Of a DNA stretch of 64,000 bases, positions 25,816 through 36,356 are shown one piece after another. Each line of letters begins with the position of its first letter. The stretch's first letter is position 1. Position numbers and translations under genes: made by a program. The DNA is taken from positions 124,001 through 188,000 of the forward strand of contig NZ_CCDL010000002.1 in NCBI RefSeq assembly GCF_000724085.1. The letters are read 5' to 3'. Under the pieces are notes generated by a model. The model did no database searches. It was not told the DNA's origin and was given only the letters and a program-made list of their open reading frames with translations. This DNA is from Oceanobacillus manasiensis. Its GTDB lineage: Bacteria; Bacillota; Bacilli; Bacillales; Amphibacillaceae.

Positions 25816-26058
25816 GCATATTACTACATAGACACCTTGCATAGTTGTTACACTTTGGATATAAGATAAATACACCCGCTTTTCACTTTTTACAGCGTTA
25901 TTTTTCTGATTAGCTAGAGTTCAGGTAGGGAATGCTAAAACAAAAGCAAATGTATTGGATTTCACGTTTACAAATGGTTCAGCTTTATATAAACTTTAAG
26001 AACACATAGAAGGCTTTAACTTGATCTTTACATATTATAGAAATACGGAGGTCGTTTC
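25816..26058. other. clpX-lonA intergenic region, lonB absent
   Basis: B. subtilis carries lonB between clpX and lonA. Here only about 240 non-coding bases separate the clpX terminator from lonA, with no lonB remnant. No clear promoter hexamers were found. Confidence 0.7.
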
Positions 26059-28392
26059 ATGACAAAAGAGACAATTCAGCTCCCTCTCCTTCCATTGCGT
26101 GGATTGCTGGTCTTCCCATCAATGGTAATCCATTTGGATGTGGGAAGAGATAAATCTATTGCAGCACTTGAGCAGGCAATGATGGGGGATCAGACAATTT
26201 TCCTTGTCGCACAAAGGAAAATAAGCATGGATGATCCTGAACCCCAAGATATATATTCAATTGGTACAGTGGCAGTAGTAAAGCAAATGTTAAAGTTACC
26301 TAACGGTACAATGCGCGTATTGGTTGAAGGAACTCATCGTGGTGAGATTATTCAATTCTTAGAAAATAGTGGCGATGCTTTTGAGGTAGAAATCGAAAAG
26401 CGTGAAGATATTCATGGAGAGATGAACGAAGAAGAAGCGCTTATGCGCTCATTACTTGGGCTTTTTGAACAATATGTATCTGTTTCTCGAAAAATAAATA
26501 AAGAAACCTTTGCGACGGTTGCTGATATAGATGAGCCATCAAGATTAGCTGATATTATTACCTCTCATTTATCCCTAAAAATAAAAGAGAAACAGGAACT
26601 GCTTGAAATGGAAAACGTAGTAGCTAGGCTTAAGTACCTTATTAAGCTTATTACAAATGAAAAAAAGGTTCTTGATCTTGAAAAGAAAATTGGTCAGCGT
26701 GTAAAGACTTCAATGGAAAAGACACAAAAAGAATACTATTTGCGTGAACAGATGAAAGCTATCCAAAAAGAGCTTGGAGAAAAAGATGGTAAAACAGGTG
26801 AAGTTGGTCAGTTAAGAGAAAAAATAATTAATTCTGATATGCCTGAAAATATTATGGAAGTAGCATTAAAAGAATTAGATCGTTATGAAAAGGTGCCTCA
26901 AAGTTCTGCGGAGAGCTCAGTCATTCGAAATTATTTAGAATGGTTAATTGCTTTGCCGTGGACCCAGCAGTCTGAGGATACTATAGAGATAAACAAGGCG
27001 GAAGACATTCTTAACACAGACCATTATGGTTTGGATAAAGTTAAGGAGAGAATATTAGAGTACCTTGCTGTACAAAAATTAACAAATTCGATTAAGGGGC
27101 CAATCCTATGTCTTGTGGGTCCTCCTGGTGTTGGAAAAACTTCACTAGCGAAATCTATTGCACGTTCAATAAATCGAAATTTCGTGCGTATTTCATTAGG
27201 AGGCGTCAGGGACGAAGCGGAGATTCGCGGACATCGCCGTACGTATATCGGTGCAATGCCTGGGCGAATTATTCAAGGAATGAAAAAAGCAAAGACCATT
27301 AATCCCGTCTTTCTTTTAGATGAGATTGATAAGATGTCCAATGATTTCCGTGGGGATCCGTCTTCAGCAATGCTAGAAGTACTTGACCCTGAACAAAACA
27401 GTAACTTTAGTGATCATTTTATTGAAGAAACATATGACCTATCAAACGTGTTATTTGTTGCGACAGCGAATTATGTAAACAATATACCAGGACCATTACT
27501 TGACCGGATGGAGCTTATTTCTATTGCAGGTTATACTGAGGTTGAAAAGCTGCATATTGCGAAAGAACATTTATTACCAAAGCAATTAAGAGAAAATGGA
27601 CTTAAAAAAAGCACTTTACAAATGAGAGATGAAGCTCTATTAAAACTAATCCGAAGATACACTCGAGAAGCTGGTGTAAGAAATTTAGAAAGACAACTTG
27701 CTACAATTTGCAGAAAGGCAGCTCGAGTCATTATTTCTGAAGAGAAAAAGCGTGTCATTGTAACCGAGAAGAGTCTTGAGGAATTATTAGGTAAACCAAT
27801 GTATCGTTATGGAATAAGAGAAAAGGAAGATCAGGTAGGAACAGCAACAGGACTTGCATATACTGCTGCAGGCGGAGATACGCTGTCTATCGAAGTATCG
27901 CACTATCCTGGTAAAGGAAAGCTCACATTGACTGGAAAACTTGGTGATGTGATGCAGGAGTCAGCACAGGCTGCATTTAGCTATATTCGCTCACGAGCGA
28001 AAGAACTAAAAATAACTCCTGATTTCTATGAAAAGTACGATATTCATATTCACGTGCCTGAGGGAGCAACACCTAAAGATGGTCCGTCTGCAGGTATTAC
28101 AATGGCCACAGCCTTAGTGTCAGCTCTTACTGGACGGGCTGTTAAGAAAGAAGTCGGGATGACAGGGGAAATCACGCTACGTGGCAGAGTCCTGCCAATC
28201 GGTGGTTTAAAAGAAAAATCGTTAAGTGCACATCGTGCAGGGATTACGACCTTTATTATTCCTGCTGACAATGATAAAGATATAGAGGATATTCCGGAGA
28301 GCGTGCGAAGCGAATTAACCTTTATCAAAGTATCCCACTTAGATGAGGTACTGAAGTATGCACTGGTGGAGGAGAATAATGAAAGTAAATAA
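26059..28392 (+). CDS. lonA: ATP-dependent protease Lon
   Basis: Soluble AAA+ serine protease. 777 residues. In order: LON substrate-binding domain ([19 protein letters not shown] at the N-terminus), coiled coil, Walker A GPPGVGKT near residue 355, Walker [10 protein letters not shown], sensor 2 region, and the protease domain with the catalytic serine in [13 protein letters not shown] and lysine in [14 protein letters not shown]. No membrane segment, so LonA rather than LonB. The stop overlaps ysxC by 14 bases. Confidence 0.98.
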   Translation: MTKETIQLPLLPLRGLLVFPSMVIHLDVGRDKSIAALEQAMMGDQTIFLVAQRKISMDDPEPQDIYSIGTVAVVKQMLKLPNGTMRVLVEGTHRGEIIQFLENSGDAFEVEIEKREDIHGEMNEEEALMRSLLGLFEQYVSVSRKINKETFATVADIDEPSRLADIITSHLSLKIKEKQELLEMENVVARLKYLIKLITNEKKVLDLEKKIGQRVKTSMEKTQKEYYLREQMKAIQKELGEKDGKTGEVGQLREKIINSDMPENIMEVALKELDRYEKVPQSSAESSVIRNYLEWLIALPWTQQSEDTIEINKAEDILNTDHYGLDKVKERILEYLAVQKLTNSIKGPILCLVGPPGVGKTSLAKSIARSINRNFVRISLGGVRDEAEIRGHRRTYIGAMPGRIIQGMKKAKTINPVFLLDEIDKMSNDFRGDPSSAMLEVLDPEQNSNFSDHFIEETYDLSNVLFVATANYVNNIPGPLLDRMELISIAGYTEVEKLHIAKEHLLPKQLRENGLKKSTLQMRDEALLKLIRRYTREAGVRNLERQLATICRKAARVIISEEKKRVIVTEKSLEELLGKPMYRYGIREKEDQVGTATGLAYTAAGGDTLSIEVSHYPGKGKLTLTGKLGDVMQESAQAAFSYIRSRAKELKITPDFYEKYDIHIHVPEGATPKDGPSAGITMATALVSALTGRAVKKEVGMTGEITLRGRVLPIGGLKEKSLSAHRAGITTFIIPADNDKDIEDIPESVRSELTFIKVSHLDEVLKYALVEENNESK

Positions 28393-28960
28393 TGCAGAAA
28401 TCGTAATAAGCGCAGTAAGTCAAAAGCAATATCCAGGTGATCGCCTTCCAGAGATCGCATTGGCTGGAAGATCAAACGTTGGTAAATCTTCCTTCATAAA
28501 TAAGCTCATTAATAGAAAGAATCTTGCCAGAACCTCATCCAAACCTGGTAAAACCCAGACCCTTAATTTCTATAAGATAAATGAAGCATTCTATTTTGTA
28601 GATGTACCAGGATATGGCTATGCCAAAGTATCCAAAAAGGAAAGGGAAAAATGGGGAGTTATGATGGAGGAGTATTTCGAAACACGTGAAACCCTTCAGG
28701 CAGTTCTTTTAATAACAGATGTTCGTCATGAGCCAACGAACGATGATATCCAAATGTATCATTTTCTTAAGCATTATGACCTTCGGGTGATTATAGTTGC
28801 TACAAAGTTAGATAAAGTACCTAAAAATAAACGTGCAAGCCATGTGAAAAGAACAAAACAAGCGTTTGAAATGGATGAAGCAGATTATCTTCTGCCCTTT
28901 TCTTCTGAAACCGGAGAAGGAAAAGATGATGCATGGAGATTGCTAAGTCAATTCATATAG
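28379..28960 (+). CDS. ysxC: Ribosome-biogenesis GTP-binding protein YsxC/EngB
   Basis: Essential GTPase for late 50S assembly. 193 residues. G1 GRSNVGKSS near residue 30, G3 [11 protein letters not shown]4 ATKLDK, G5 SSET. The ATG at 28379 follows GGTGGAGGAG and lies inside the end of lonA, so translation is probably coupled. Alternative symbol engB. Confidence 0.96.
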   Translation: MKVNNAEIVISAVSQKQYPGDRLPEIALAGRSNVGKSSFINKLINRKNLARTSSKPGKTQTLNFYKINEAFYFVDVPGYGYAKVSKKEREKWGVMMEEYFETRETLQAVLLITDVRHEPTNDDIQMYHFLKHYDLRVIIVATKLDKVPKNKRASHVKRTKQAFEMDEADYLLPFSSETGEGKDDAWRLLSQFI

Positions 28961-28995
28961 TATAGTTAAATAAAGTGTTTAAGGTTTACAGGAAT

Positions 28996-29054
28996 AGCTA
29001 AACGATTTCGAACTTATTAAAAGGGTTCGAATGCGTTTGGCTTTTTCTTTTTTT
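28996..29054 (+). terminator. Terminator of lonA-ysxC
   Basis: AGCTAAACGATTTCGAAC pairs, with few mismatches, with GTTCGAATGCGTTTGGCT, followed by a long T run. Confidence 0.8.
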
Positions 29055-29187
29055 GTGATGATTACTCACTTTAACAAAAGGTTAACCAGAAGTTATTGAA
29101 AAAATTTTTCTGAGTGTCTAAGATACAAATTAACGACTTTTTTAGAATTTTTTAAGTATTTAGGAGTATTCAGGAGGTAAATCGGGT

Positions 29188-29253
29188 ATGTATAAGAAGG
29201 GAAGAGATAATAACACCATAGGAAAATATTTATACATACATGTGGTGAAATGA
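29188..29253 (+). CDS. Possible 21-residue peptide (uncertain)
   Basis: ATG 10 bases after a full AGGAGG site; a 21-codon frame, basic and with three Tyr residues. Only the ribosome site argues for it; no family is known. It lies upstream of the ABC transporter. Confidence 0.2.
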   Translation: MYKKGRDNNTIGKYLYIHVVK

Positions 29254-29265
29254 ATGGATAGGGGG

Positions 29266-29295
29266 TTGGTAGTAAGAAGCTTAAATTGCTATAAT
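29266..29295 (+). promoter_or_regulatory. Candidate promoter of the amino-acid ABC transporter
   Basis: TTGGTA (29266-29271), 18 bases, TATAAT (29290-29295), 90 bases before the binding-protein gene. Confidence 0.5.
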
Positions 29296-29385
29296 TTTAG
29301 TTATCGGTGCGCCACAATAAAGCGAAAACAAGTGTGTATCCGGAATAAAAACAACGTAGTATGTTAAAGAGAGGGAGATTAACGA

Positions 29386-30198
29386 ATGAAAAGACTGAAT
29401 ATTGCGATTTTTTCTGTTTTACTTTTTTTATTATTGGCAGCTTGTGGATCAGAAGAGGGTAGTACAAGCACTGGTTCAGGAGAAGCAGCAGCAGGTGGAG
29501 ACTATAATCTGATAAAGGATGGCAAGCTTACATTTGCTGCTTCAGGAGAGTTTAAGCCGTTTAGTTACATGGAAGGCAGTGAGATGATTGGTTACGATAT
29601 CGCAGTTGGGGAAGCAATTGCTGAAAAACTGGGATTAGAACCGGTACAGCAAAAGGCTAAATTCTCGGGTATTGTTACAGGTGTAAATGAGGGGCGTTAC
29701 GATATTGCGGTAGCTAGTCATACCATTACGGACGAGCGGAAAGAGCAGGTTCATTTCACTGAACCCTATTATTACTCAGGTCCGGTTATTTACACACGTC
29801 CTGACAGTGATATAACTTCGGTAGATGACCTTAATGACAAGGAAATATCTGTATCAAGAGGCTCTTCTTATGTATCTATAGCGGAAGATTATACGAATAA
29901 TATTCCTCAAGTTGACAGTGATGTAGTAGCACTACAGTCATTAGCAAGTGGCCATCATGATGCTGTCATTACTGATGATATAACAGGTATCACGGCGATC
30001 GAAAATGGGCTGGAAATTGAAAATCGTGGCCAACTTGGTGTTAGTAATCAAGCAATTGCCGTTAACAAAGAAAATGAAGAGTTGCTTAAAGCAATTGATG
30101 AAGCACTTCAAGATATGAAAGACAGCGGGGAACTGGCAGAGCTAGCTGAAGAGTGGATCGGTGAAGATATTACAGAAGAACCAGAAACAGTGGAATAA
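29386..30198 (+). CDS. Polar amino-acid ABC transporter, substrate-binding lipoprotein
   Basis: 270 residues. Lipoprotein signal (MKRLNIAIFS, hydrophobic run, lipobox LAAC at Cys20), a Ser/Gly linker, then a family 3 solute-binding domain: GKLTFAASGEFKPFSYMEGSEMIGYDIAVGEAIAEKLG split near residues 45-80, ITDERKEQVHFTEPYYYSGP, and the VITDDITG segment. FKPFSY and the YDI motif fit arginine/glutamine/cystine-type proteins; the exact ligand cannot be read. Followed by permease and ATPase genes. Confidence 0.9.
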   Translation: MKRLNIAIFSVLLFLLLAACGSEEGSTSTGSGEAAAGGDYNLIKDGKLTFAASGEFKPFSYMEGSEMIGYDIAVGEAIAEKLGLEPVQQKAKFSGIVTGVNEGRYDIAVASHTITDERKEQVHFTEPYYYSGPVIYTRPDSDITSVDDLNDKEISVSRGSSYVSIAEDYTNNIPQVDSDVVALQSLASGHHDAVITDDITGITAIENGLEIENRGQLGVSNQAIAVNKENEELLKAIDEALQDMKDSGELAELAEEWIGEDITEEPETVE

Positions 30199-30203
30199 AG
30201 AGA

Positions 30204-30230
30204 AAATGTGCGCATACTGTGCGCACATTT
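30204..30230 (+). promoter_or_regulatory. Intercistronic hairpin after the binding protein
   Basis: AAATGTGCGC pairs perfectly with GCGCACATTT over a 7-base loop, without a T tract. Such hairpins often protect the upstream mRNA so that binding protein exceeds permease; here that is inference. Confidence 0.55.
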
Positions 30231-30249
30231 GCAGCGAATAAGGAGATGA

Positions 30250-30918
30250 ATGTTGTTGTCGCCACTTTTAGAATTTTACGATATATTCGTAGGAAGTTTT
30301 GATTTATTTTTAGAAGGATTATGGATTACCTTCAAATTATCAATCGCTTCACTATTAATTGCATTTGTGATTGGTTTATTTATTGCTATCTTAAAAATTT
30401 CGAACATTAAAATCTTACAATGGATTGCAGATGCGTATATCTGGATTGTACGTGGTACGCCATTGGTAGTTCAAATCTTTATTTTGTTTTACGGACTAAC
30501 AGATATATTTTTAATACCAATGTTCTGGGCGGGCGTCGCAGGTTTGGCATTTCATAGTGGTGCATATATTGCTGAGATCATTCGTGGGACAATCCAGTCA
30601 ATTGATAAGGGCCAGCGGGAAGCAGGTCGCTCTCTAGGTATGACAAGTGGTATGACTATGCGGAGAATCATTTTACCGCAAGCGTTTCGCAGAGCAGTCC
30701 CCTCCTTGGGGAATCAATTCATTATTGGCATAAAGGATTCTTCACTTGTTTCCTTTATCGGAATGCAGGATTTATTTGGTGTGGCAAGTTCAATGGGGTC
30801 AAATACGTTTAACTATTTACCATATTTCATTACGGTTGCCATCTACTACCTTTTCATTGTTTTAATTCTTACATTAATAGTAAATAAAATTGAGAAGAAA
30901 TTAGCACAGAGTGATTGA
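30250..30918 (+). CDS. Polar amino-acid ABC transporter, permease
   Basis: 222-residue membrane protein of the HisMQ type with about five spans. The N-terminal GLWITFKLSIASLLIAFVIG and the cytoplasmic EAA loop (EAGRSLGMTSGMTMRRIILPQAFR near residues 125-150) are clear, as is GTPLVVQIFILFYG. AGGAG lies 4 bases before the ATG; TTG codons 3 and 6 bases on would be better spaced, so the start may be a codon or two later. Confidence 0.92.
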   Translation: MLLSPLLEFYDIFVGSFDLFLEGLWITFKLSIASLLIAFVIGLFIAILKISNIKILQWIADAYIWIVRGTPLVVQIFILFYGLTDIFLIPMFWAGVAGLAFHSGAYIAEIIRGTIQSIDKGQREAGRSLGMTSGMTMRRIILPQAFRRAVPSLGNQFIIGIKDSSLVSFIGMQDLFGVASSMGSNTFNYLPYFITVAIYYLFIVLILTLIVNKIEKKLAQSD

Positions 30919-30933
30919 TTCAGGAGGTCAACG

Positions 30934-31674
30934 ATGAGTGAAGTAAGAGAGATGATTCGAGTAGATAAGCTTAATAAATCCTTTGGGGATTTACATGTAC
31001 TGAAGGACATAGATATGACAGTTAAAGAAAGTGATGTTGTCGTTTTAGTTGGGGCTAGTGGCTCAGGTAAGAGTACATTATTGCGCTGCTTAAATTTCCT
31101 CGAAATCAAAAACAGTGGGACTATAACGATTGAGTCAGAGAAAGTTGAGAAAGAAACTCACAATTTAAACAAGATTAGAGAAAAAGTTGGAATGGTATTT
31201 CAACATTTTAACTTATTTCCTCATAAAACGGTTCTCGGTAATGTTATAGAAGCACCTATACAGGTGAAAGGGCTTAGTCGACAGCAGGCAGAAAAGGAAG
31301 GGAAAGAAATGCTGGATAAAGTTGGCCTAGGAGACAAATATAATGTTTACCCGTCAACATTGTCTGGCGGCCAAAAGCAACGTGTTGCGATTGCTCGTGC
31401 GCTTGCCATGAAACCTGATGTAATGTTGTTTGATGAACCAACTTCTGCACTAGATCCTGAGTTAGTAGGAGAAGTACTGGCTACCATGAAAGAGTTAGCG
31501 GTGGAAGGAATGACAATGGTCGTCGTAACACATGAAATGGGCTTTGCCCGGGAAGTTGGAGATTGGGTGGTATACATGCATGATGGTAAAATTGTGGAAA
31601 CTGGCAAACCATCTGATTTATTTGATCATCCACAAGAGGAGCGGACAAAAGCATTTTTAAGCTCAATCTTATAA
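30934..31674 (+). CDS. Polar amino-acid ABC transporter, ATPase
   Basis: 246 residues with a complete ABC cassette: Walker [10 protein letters not shown] near residue 43, Q-loop [11 protein letters not shown], signature [16 protein letters not shown], Walker [13 protein letters not shown] and switch histidine VVTHEMG. GlnQ/HisP type. RBS AGGAGGTC. Third gene of this transporter operon, which B. subtilis lacks between ysxC and hemA. Confidence 0.95.
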   Translation: MSEVREMIRVDKLNKSFGDLHVLKDIDMTVKESDVVVLVGASGSGKSTLLRCLNFLEIKNSGTITIESEKVEKETHNLNKIREKVGMVFQHFNLFPHKTVLGNVIEAPIQVKGLSRQQAEKEGKEMLDKVGLGDKYNVYPSTLSGGQKQRVAIARALAMKPDVMLFDEPTSALDPELVGEVLATMKELAVEGMTMVVVTHEMGFAREVGDWVVYMHDGKIVETGKPSDLFDHPQEERTKAFLSSIL

Positions 31675-31687
31675 GGGAGTTAAAAAA

Positions 31688-31719
31688 GGGGAAATCAGCT
31701 AACAAGGCTGATTTCCCTT
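31688..31719. terminator. Terminator of the ABC transporter operon
   Basis: GGGGAAATCAGC pairs with GCTGATTTCCCT; T-rich on the plus strand and overlapping the stop codon of the convergent gene. Confidence 0.75.
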
Positions 31720-32200
31720 ATTTCCTTTTCATAAGTAAATACAATCCAATTACAATTAATACAACCGGCCAAAACTGCTCCAGTGTATCAATCACCAGAT
31801 AGAACCAATCAAACCAAGGGGGAAGTGAAACCGAGAATATAAGCAGGATAGAAAGGGCAGTAAGAATGACACCTGGGAAAAGCCCTTGTTTCACTTTTGT
31901 ACGTCTGACAAGGAAGGCAATGCCGATAATTAGAAGGTATACAGCCCAATGATCTATCCAAAAATCATAATGCTGAATGCCGTGTAAATGAATGCCGATG
32001 CCAAGTAAAATGGTACCACTGAATAGATTATGATAGCTTTTGGAAGTATAACTATGTATAAGAAGAGCTAAACCGATAATAATGATAATGGTCTGCCAAG
32101 AATAGAAATCGGTTATAATCGGAAGTTTTAATTGTCTCAGTAAGAAAAAGATACCGATTCCTATTAGTATATATGCTGGAAGTGCGTTTTGTTTTTTCAC
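31718..32200 (-). CDS. Membrane protein with LiaF/DUF5668-like hydrophobic repeats
   Basis: 160 residues, GTG start, almost wholly hydrophobic: about six segments arranged as three helix pairs (AYILIGIGIFFLLRQL, IIIIIGLALLIHSY, ILLGIGIHLHGI, LLIIGIAFLV, VILTALSILLIFSV, FWPVVLIVIGLYLLMKRK). The repeated LIGIGI..LL..L pattern resembles the membrane part of LiaF-like and DUF5668 proteins of cell-envelope stress systems. No linked sensor kinase is present, so a function cannot be given. Confidence 0.75.
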   Translation of the reverse strand: MKKQNALPAYILIGIGIFFLLRQLKLPIITDFYSWQTIIIIIGLALLIHSYTSKSYHNLFSGTILLGIGIHLHGIQHYDFWIDHWAVYLLIIGIAFLVRRTKVKQGLFPGVILTALSILLIFSVSLPPWFDWFYLVIDTLEQFWPVVLIVIGLYLLMKRK

Positions 32201-32351
32201 TATCTCACAAACCTTTCCTTATATAGGTTGATTCCTTGCCTATTCATTCTTATTTATGATACAGTACATTCGTACTAATTCATATACGTTATATCCTAAC
32301 ACATTGTTTCAGAATCTGTTCACATTTCTCTACGATGTGACTGGATACACA

Positions 32352-32360
32352 TGTTATAAT
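32352..32360 (+). promoter_or_regulatory. Extended -10 promoter of the hem operon
   Basis: TGTTATAAT: a TGn extension and perfect TATAAT. TTATAATA within it equals one half of the PerR box TTATAATnATTATAA known at hemA in B. subtilis, but the other half (TAGTTAA) matches poorly, so PerR control is only possible. Confidence 0.6.
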
Positions 32361-32428
32361 ATAGTTAATATGTCTAAAGCCATGGCACGAAAATGGACTG
32401 GCTTGAAAGTTTTTTGGGGGTAGATGTG

Positions 32429-33799
32429 ATGCATATACTGAAGGTTGGGTTTAACTACAAAACAGCCCCAGTCGAAATTAGGGAAAACCTTACTTTTTCT
32501 GAGGATGCACTCTCAGATGCAATGGTAAAGTTAAATGAACAAAAGAGTGTATTGGAAAATGTTATTGTTTCCACTTGTAATCGTACGGAAATATACGCTG
32601 TAGTGGATCAAGTCCATACAGGACGTTATTATATTAAAAAATTTATGACTGACTGGTTTGATATTGATAAAGCAGAACTTTCCACCTATTTGCGAATTGC
32701 TGAGGACGATGCTGCTATTGAACAGTTATTCCGTGTCACAACTGGTCTCGATTCCATGGTCGTTGGGGAGACGCAAATCCTTGGTCAGGTAAAGCATGCC
32801 TTTTTAACTTCCCAAGAGGGCGATACAACGGGAACCGTTTTAAATGAGTTGTTTAAGCAAGCGATCACATTTGGGAAACGCGCACAGAAAGATACAGCTA
32901 TAGGACAAAACGCTGTATCAGTTAGTTATGCTGCAGTCGAGCTTGCTAAGAAGATATGTGGTGATTTGCAGAACAAGCATGTAGCAATTCTTGGTGCTGG
33001 AAAAATGGGTGAGCTTGCTGCTAAAAACCTGCAAGGTTCTGGAGCAACGGAAATTACGGTATTAAATAGGACATTGGAAAAAGCAGAATTGCTTGCAGAA
33101 AAATTTGCAGCAAAAGCTATTCCATTAAATGGGTTATCAGATGTCCTGCTTGATGCTGATATCTTGATTACGTCAACAGGTTCCGATGATGTAGTAATGA
33201 CTAAGAGTATGCTTGCTCCGATCCAGAAAAAACGCAAAGGCAGTCCGCTATTTTTAGTGGACATTGCGGTCCCAAGAGATTTGGATCCTGCGATAAGTGA
33301 ATTGGACAATGTATTCTTATATGATATAGATGATTTACAGCATATTGTGGATGAAAACCTTGCATCAAGGAAGGCTGCAGCAGAGCAGATCGAGATAATG
33401 ATTGAAGGGGAAATTGTTACTTTTAAAGAATGGTTAAAAACACTTGGAGTGGTACCTATTATTTCCGCGCTACGCCAAAAAGCTCTTTCTATTCAAGCTG
33501 AAACGGTACAAAGTATTGAGCGGAAGATCCCGGACTTAACAGAAAGGGAGAAAAAAGTAATTAACAAACATACCAAAAGCATCATTAATCAGCTTTTAAA
33601 GCAGCCAGTTACACAAGCAAAAGAAATGGCTGGCAGCGGCAAATCAAAAGAATCATTGGATCTGTTTGTAGAGATATTTGGAATAGAGGATGAGTTACAG
33701 GAAGAACTTGCGAAACAGGTAAAAAAAAATAGTACTTCCAACAAAATAAATAAGAACGAAGTATCCTTTCCAATGCTGGACAGTATGACAACCATTTGA
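32429..33799 (+). CDS. hemA: Glutamyl-tRNA reductase
   Basis: First step of C5 heme synthesis: glutamyl-tRNA to glutamate-1-semialdehyde. The ATG at 32429 (GGGGG 8 bases upstream) gives 456 residues and the standard start [19 protein letters not shown]. Seen: catalytic cysteine in STCNRTEIY near residue 50, [12 protein letters not shown] near 111, NADPH-binding [13 protein letters not shown] near 190, and a helical dimerisation domain. First gene of hemAXCDBL. Confidence 0.96.
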   Translation: MHILKVGFNYKTAPVEIRENLTFSEDALSDAMVKLNEQKSVLENVIVSTCNRTEIYAVVDQVHTGRYYIKKFMTDWFDIDKAELSTYLRIAEDDAAIEQLFRVTTGLDSMVVGETQILGQVKHAFLTSQEGDTTGTVLNELFKQAITFGKRAQKDTAIGQNAVSVSYAAVELAKKICGDLQNKHVAILGAGKMGELAAKNLQGSGATEITVLNRTLEKAELLAEKFAAKAIPLNGLSDVLLDADILITSTGSDDVVMTKSMLAPIQKKRKGSPLFLVDIAVPRDLDPAISELDNVFLYDIDDLQHIVDENLASRKAAAEQIEIMIEGEIVTFKEWLKTLGVVPIISALRQKALSIQAETVQSIERKIPDLTEREKKVINKHTKSIINQLLKQPVTQAKEMAGSGKSKESLDLFVEIFGIEDELQEELAKQVKKNSTSNKINKNEVSFPMLDSMTTI

Positions 33800-33814
33800 T
33801 GAAAGGATTTTCAG

Positions 33815-34636
33815 ATGATGTTTGAGCTGAAATGGGTTTATGAATTCATTTTAATTATTTATGGACTAAGTTTGATTGGGTACTTTATTGATTTCATTCA
33901 GAACAACCGGAAGGCAAATAAAACAGCTTTCTGGTTGCTTTGTATGGTATGGGTTATTCAAACGTTATTCTTGCTGTTTGAAGTCATTTCAGATCATAAT
34001 TTACCAATTTTTACGTTTACAGATAGCCTTTTCTTTTATTCCTGGGTTCTCCTCACATTATCACTTATCGTTAATGCATTATTTGCGATTCATTTTATTT
34101 TGTTTTTCATTAATTTATTTAGTTTCTTTATTCTATTACTCTATATTTCCACAAAAGCCCAGGAAAGTTTCACAACAGGTGGAGTGCGAATAGTAAATGA
34201 GATGCTGGCGGCCCATATTTCCTTGGCTATTTTATCTTACGGCTTCTTTACGCTTTCCTTTTTTTGCTCACTTATGTATATTGTGCAATATCGAATACTA
34301 AAGGAGAAGAAAGGTCTAAAATGGATATGGCGTCTAGGTGATTTAAAAATGCTGGACCGGTACGCGCTACTCGCCATTACGATAGGAGTTCCTTTGTTAT
34401 TAATTGCCATCATACTAGGCGTTGTGTGGGCCTATGTGTCCAACTCAGAGTTTTATTGGTTTGATCTGAAAACAGCGGGATCCATTCTTGTATTGCTCGT
34501 CTATATCGTGTATCTATTATTGCGGGTAGGCCGTGGATATAATGGGAAGCGCATTGCAATATATAATTCTGCAGCATTTCTGATGTTATTGGTAAACTTC
34601 TTTTTATTTAGTTTACTTTCAAATTTTCACTTTTAA
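33815..34636 (+). CDS. hemX: HemX membrane protein
   Basis: 273-residue, eight-span membrane protein of the cytochrome-c-assembly (CcsA-like) fold; in B. subtilis HemX lowers HemA levels. Seen: the central histidine context LAAHISLAILSYGFFTLSFF and the C-terminal WAYVSNSEFYWFDLKTAGSI, which resembles the CcsA tail. Lies between hemA and hemC. Confidence 0.9.
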   Translation: MMFELKWVYEFILIIYGLSLIGYFIDFIQNNRKANKTAFWLLCMVWVIQTLFLLFEVISDHNLPIFTFTDSLFFYSWVLLTLSLIVNALFAIHFILFFINLFSFFILLLYISTKAQESFTTGGVRIVNEMLAAHISLAILSYGFFTLSFFCSLMYIVQYRILKEKKGLKWIWRLGDLKMLDRYALLAITIGVPLLLIAIILGVVWAYVSNSEFYWFDLKTAGSILVLLVYIVYLLLRVGRGYNGKRIAIYNSAAFLMLLVNFFLFSLLSNFHF

Positions 34637-34657
34637 GGTTCATATAGGAGGATATTT

Positions 34658-35587
34658 ATGCGAAAAATTGTAGTCGGTTCAAGGAAAAGTAATCTAGCCC
34701 TTACTCAAACAAACTGGGTAATTGAACAATTAAAGAAAGCGGGCGTACAGAATGAGTTTGAAGTAAAAAAAATAGTAACGAAGGGCGATCGAATTCTCGA
34801 TGTTACGCTATCTAAGGTTGGAGGAAAAGGGCTATTTGTAAAAGAAATCGAGCAGGCAATGTACGACAAAGAAATTGACTTTGCAGTACATAGTATGAAA
34901 GATATGCCATCAAGCATGCCAGAGGGGCTGACGATCTCTTCTATACCAGTTCGTGAAGATCACCGTGATGCCTTTATTTCAAAAGGAAACGTTGCTTTAA
35001 AGGATCTTCCAGAAGGGGCGACCATCGGTACAAGTAGTTTAAGACGATCGGCACAAATGCTAGCTGAACGTCCTGACGTAACAATTAAATGGATACGTGG
35101 GAATATTGAAACACGAATTCGTAAGTTGCAGGAAGAGGATTATGATGCCATTATTCTGGCTGTTTCCGGCTTGAAGAGGGTGGGCTTGAGTGAAGAACTC
35201 ATTACAGAATACCTTGAACCGGAAGTATGTGTACCAGCTGTAGGACAAGGGGCACTTGCAATAGAAAGTCGAGAAGATGATCAAGAGCTGCATACACTTC
35301 TAGATCTAATTAATGATCAATATACAACAAGGACGGTAACAGCAGAAAGAACTTTCCTTCATTTATTAGAAGGTGGTTGCCAGGTTCCAATTGGCGGATA
35401 TGCTTATTTGGATAAGGACGAGATAATACTGACAGCATTGGTAGGAACACCAGACGGTACAACCATCTTGAAAGAGGTTGTACGAGGCACAGACCCTTAT
35501 AAAGTTGGGGAAGAAGCTGCACGTCTACTTGCCGACCAAGGGGCTAAAGAAATAGTGGAGAGGGTAAAAGAGGAGCTGGACAGCTAA
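34658..35587 (+). CDS. hemC: Porphobilinogen deaminase (hydroxymethylbilane synthase)
   Basis: Joins four porphobilinogens. 309 residues. Seen: [13 protein letters not shown] at the N-terminus, [49 protein letters not shown] and the dipyrromethane-cofactor cysteine in [14 protein letters not shown] near residue 241. Stop and hemD start share one base. Confidence 0.97.
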   Translation: MRKIVVGSRKSNLALTQTNWVIEQLKKAGVQNEFEVKKIVTKGDRILDVTLSKVGGKGLFVKEIEQAMYDKEIDFAVHSMKDMPSSMPEGLTISSIPVREDHRDAFISKGNVALKDLPEGATIGTSSLRRSAQMLAERPDVTIKWIRGNIETRIRKLQEEDYDAIILAVSGLKRVGLSEELITEYLEPEVCVPAVGQGALAIESREDDQELHTLLDLINDQYTTRTVTAERTFLHLLEGGCQVPIGGYAYLDKDEIILTALVGTPDGTTILKEVVRGTDPYKVGEEAARLLADQGAKEIVERVKEELDS

Positions 35588-36351
35588 TGTCTTTTTCCCT
35601 TAAGCAAAAAAACATTTTGGTTACAAGGGGAGCAGAACAGGCGGATCTCTTTGCTGATAAAATTACCCAATACGGGGGGAATCCAGTGGTCGTTCCTCTG
35701 TTAGAAATCGTGTGTAAAGAATCAAATTTTACTTGGGAAGTATTGAGAAATCTATCCCAATATGACTGGATTTTGTTTACAAGTGCTAATGGAGTCGATT
35801 GTTTTTTTGAGTTAAGGAAAAAGCTAGAGAACGCTTCTGCTTGTATTTCCTCCAAAATTGCGACAGTAGGGGAAAAAACAAGTAGTACTCTGAAGCGATA
35901 TGGGTATGAGGAAACCTTTACACCAAAAACATATAATGCGGACTCAATGGCGAGCGATTTTCTAAAGAGATTTCCTGATCCTGGGAAATTGTTACTGATT
36001 CGGGGCAATCGATCCAGGAAGGTGTTACCTGAGAAATTTCGCCAAGCTGGGTTGGATTTTGATATGCTGGAGGTATATGATACACATTTCAGTTATAAAA
36101 GAAGACCACAGCTCATCGAAGCAGTAAGTGAGAAAAAGTTAGACTATGTTAGCTTTACTAGCCCGTCAACCGTTGAAGCTTTTTGTGAAATGGTGGAGAT
36201 TATTCCATATAACATCCCCTGTGTATGTATAGGGAGCACAACGAGCAAAAGGGCAAGCGAGCTTGGGTTTCAATATATTTTAACACCAAATAAATTCACT
36301 ATTGATGGAATGATAAAAAGCATACATGATCACATTTCAAGGAAGGGATAG
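35587..36351 (+). CDS. hemD: Uroporphyrinogen-III synthase
   Basis: Closes and inverts hydroxymethylbilane to uroporphyrinogen III. 254 residues; the family diverges strongly, but [17 protein letters not shown], the [11 protein letters not shown] segment, [24 protein letters not shown] and [15 protein letters not shown] are typical. ATG overlaps the hemC stop (TAATG), so translation is coupled. Confidence 0.93.
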   Translation: MSFSLKQKNILVTRGAEQADLFADKITQYGGNPVVVPLLEIVCKESNFTWEVLRNLSQYDWILFTSANGVDCFFELRKKLENASACISSKIATVGEKTSSTLKRYGYEETFTPKTYNADSMASDFLKRFPDPGKLLLIRGNRSRKVLPEKFRQAGLDFDMLEVYDTHFSYKRRPQLIEAVSEKKLDYVSFTSPSTVEAFCEMVEIIPYNIPCVCIGSTTSKRASELGFQYILTPNKFTIDGMIKSIHDHISRKG

Positions 36352-36356
36352 ATAAT

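Noticed and set aside
25204-25875. 223-codon minus-strand frame opposite clpX
   Set aside because: Antisense to well-conserved ClpX codons and crossing its terminator; Ser-rich as expected of a shadow frame.
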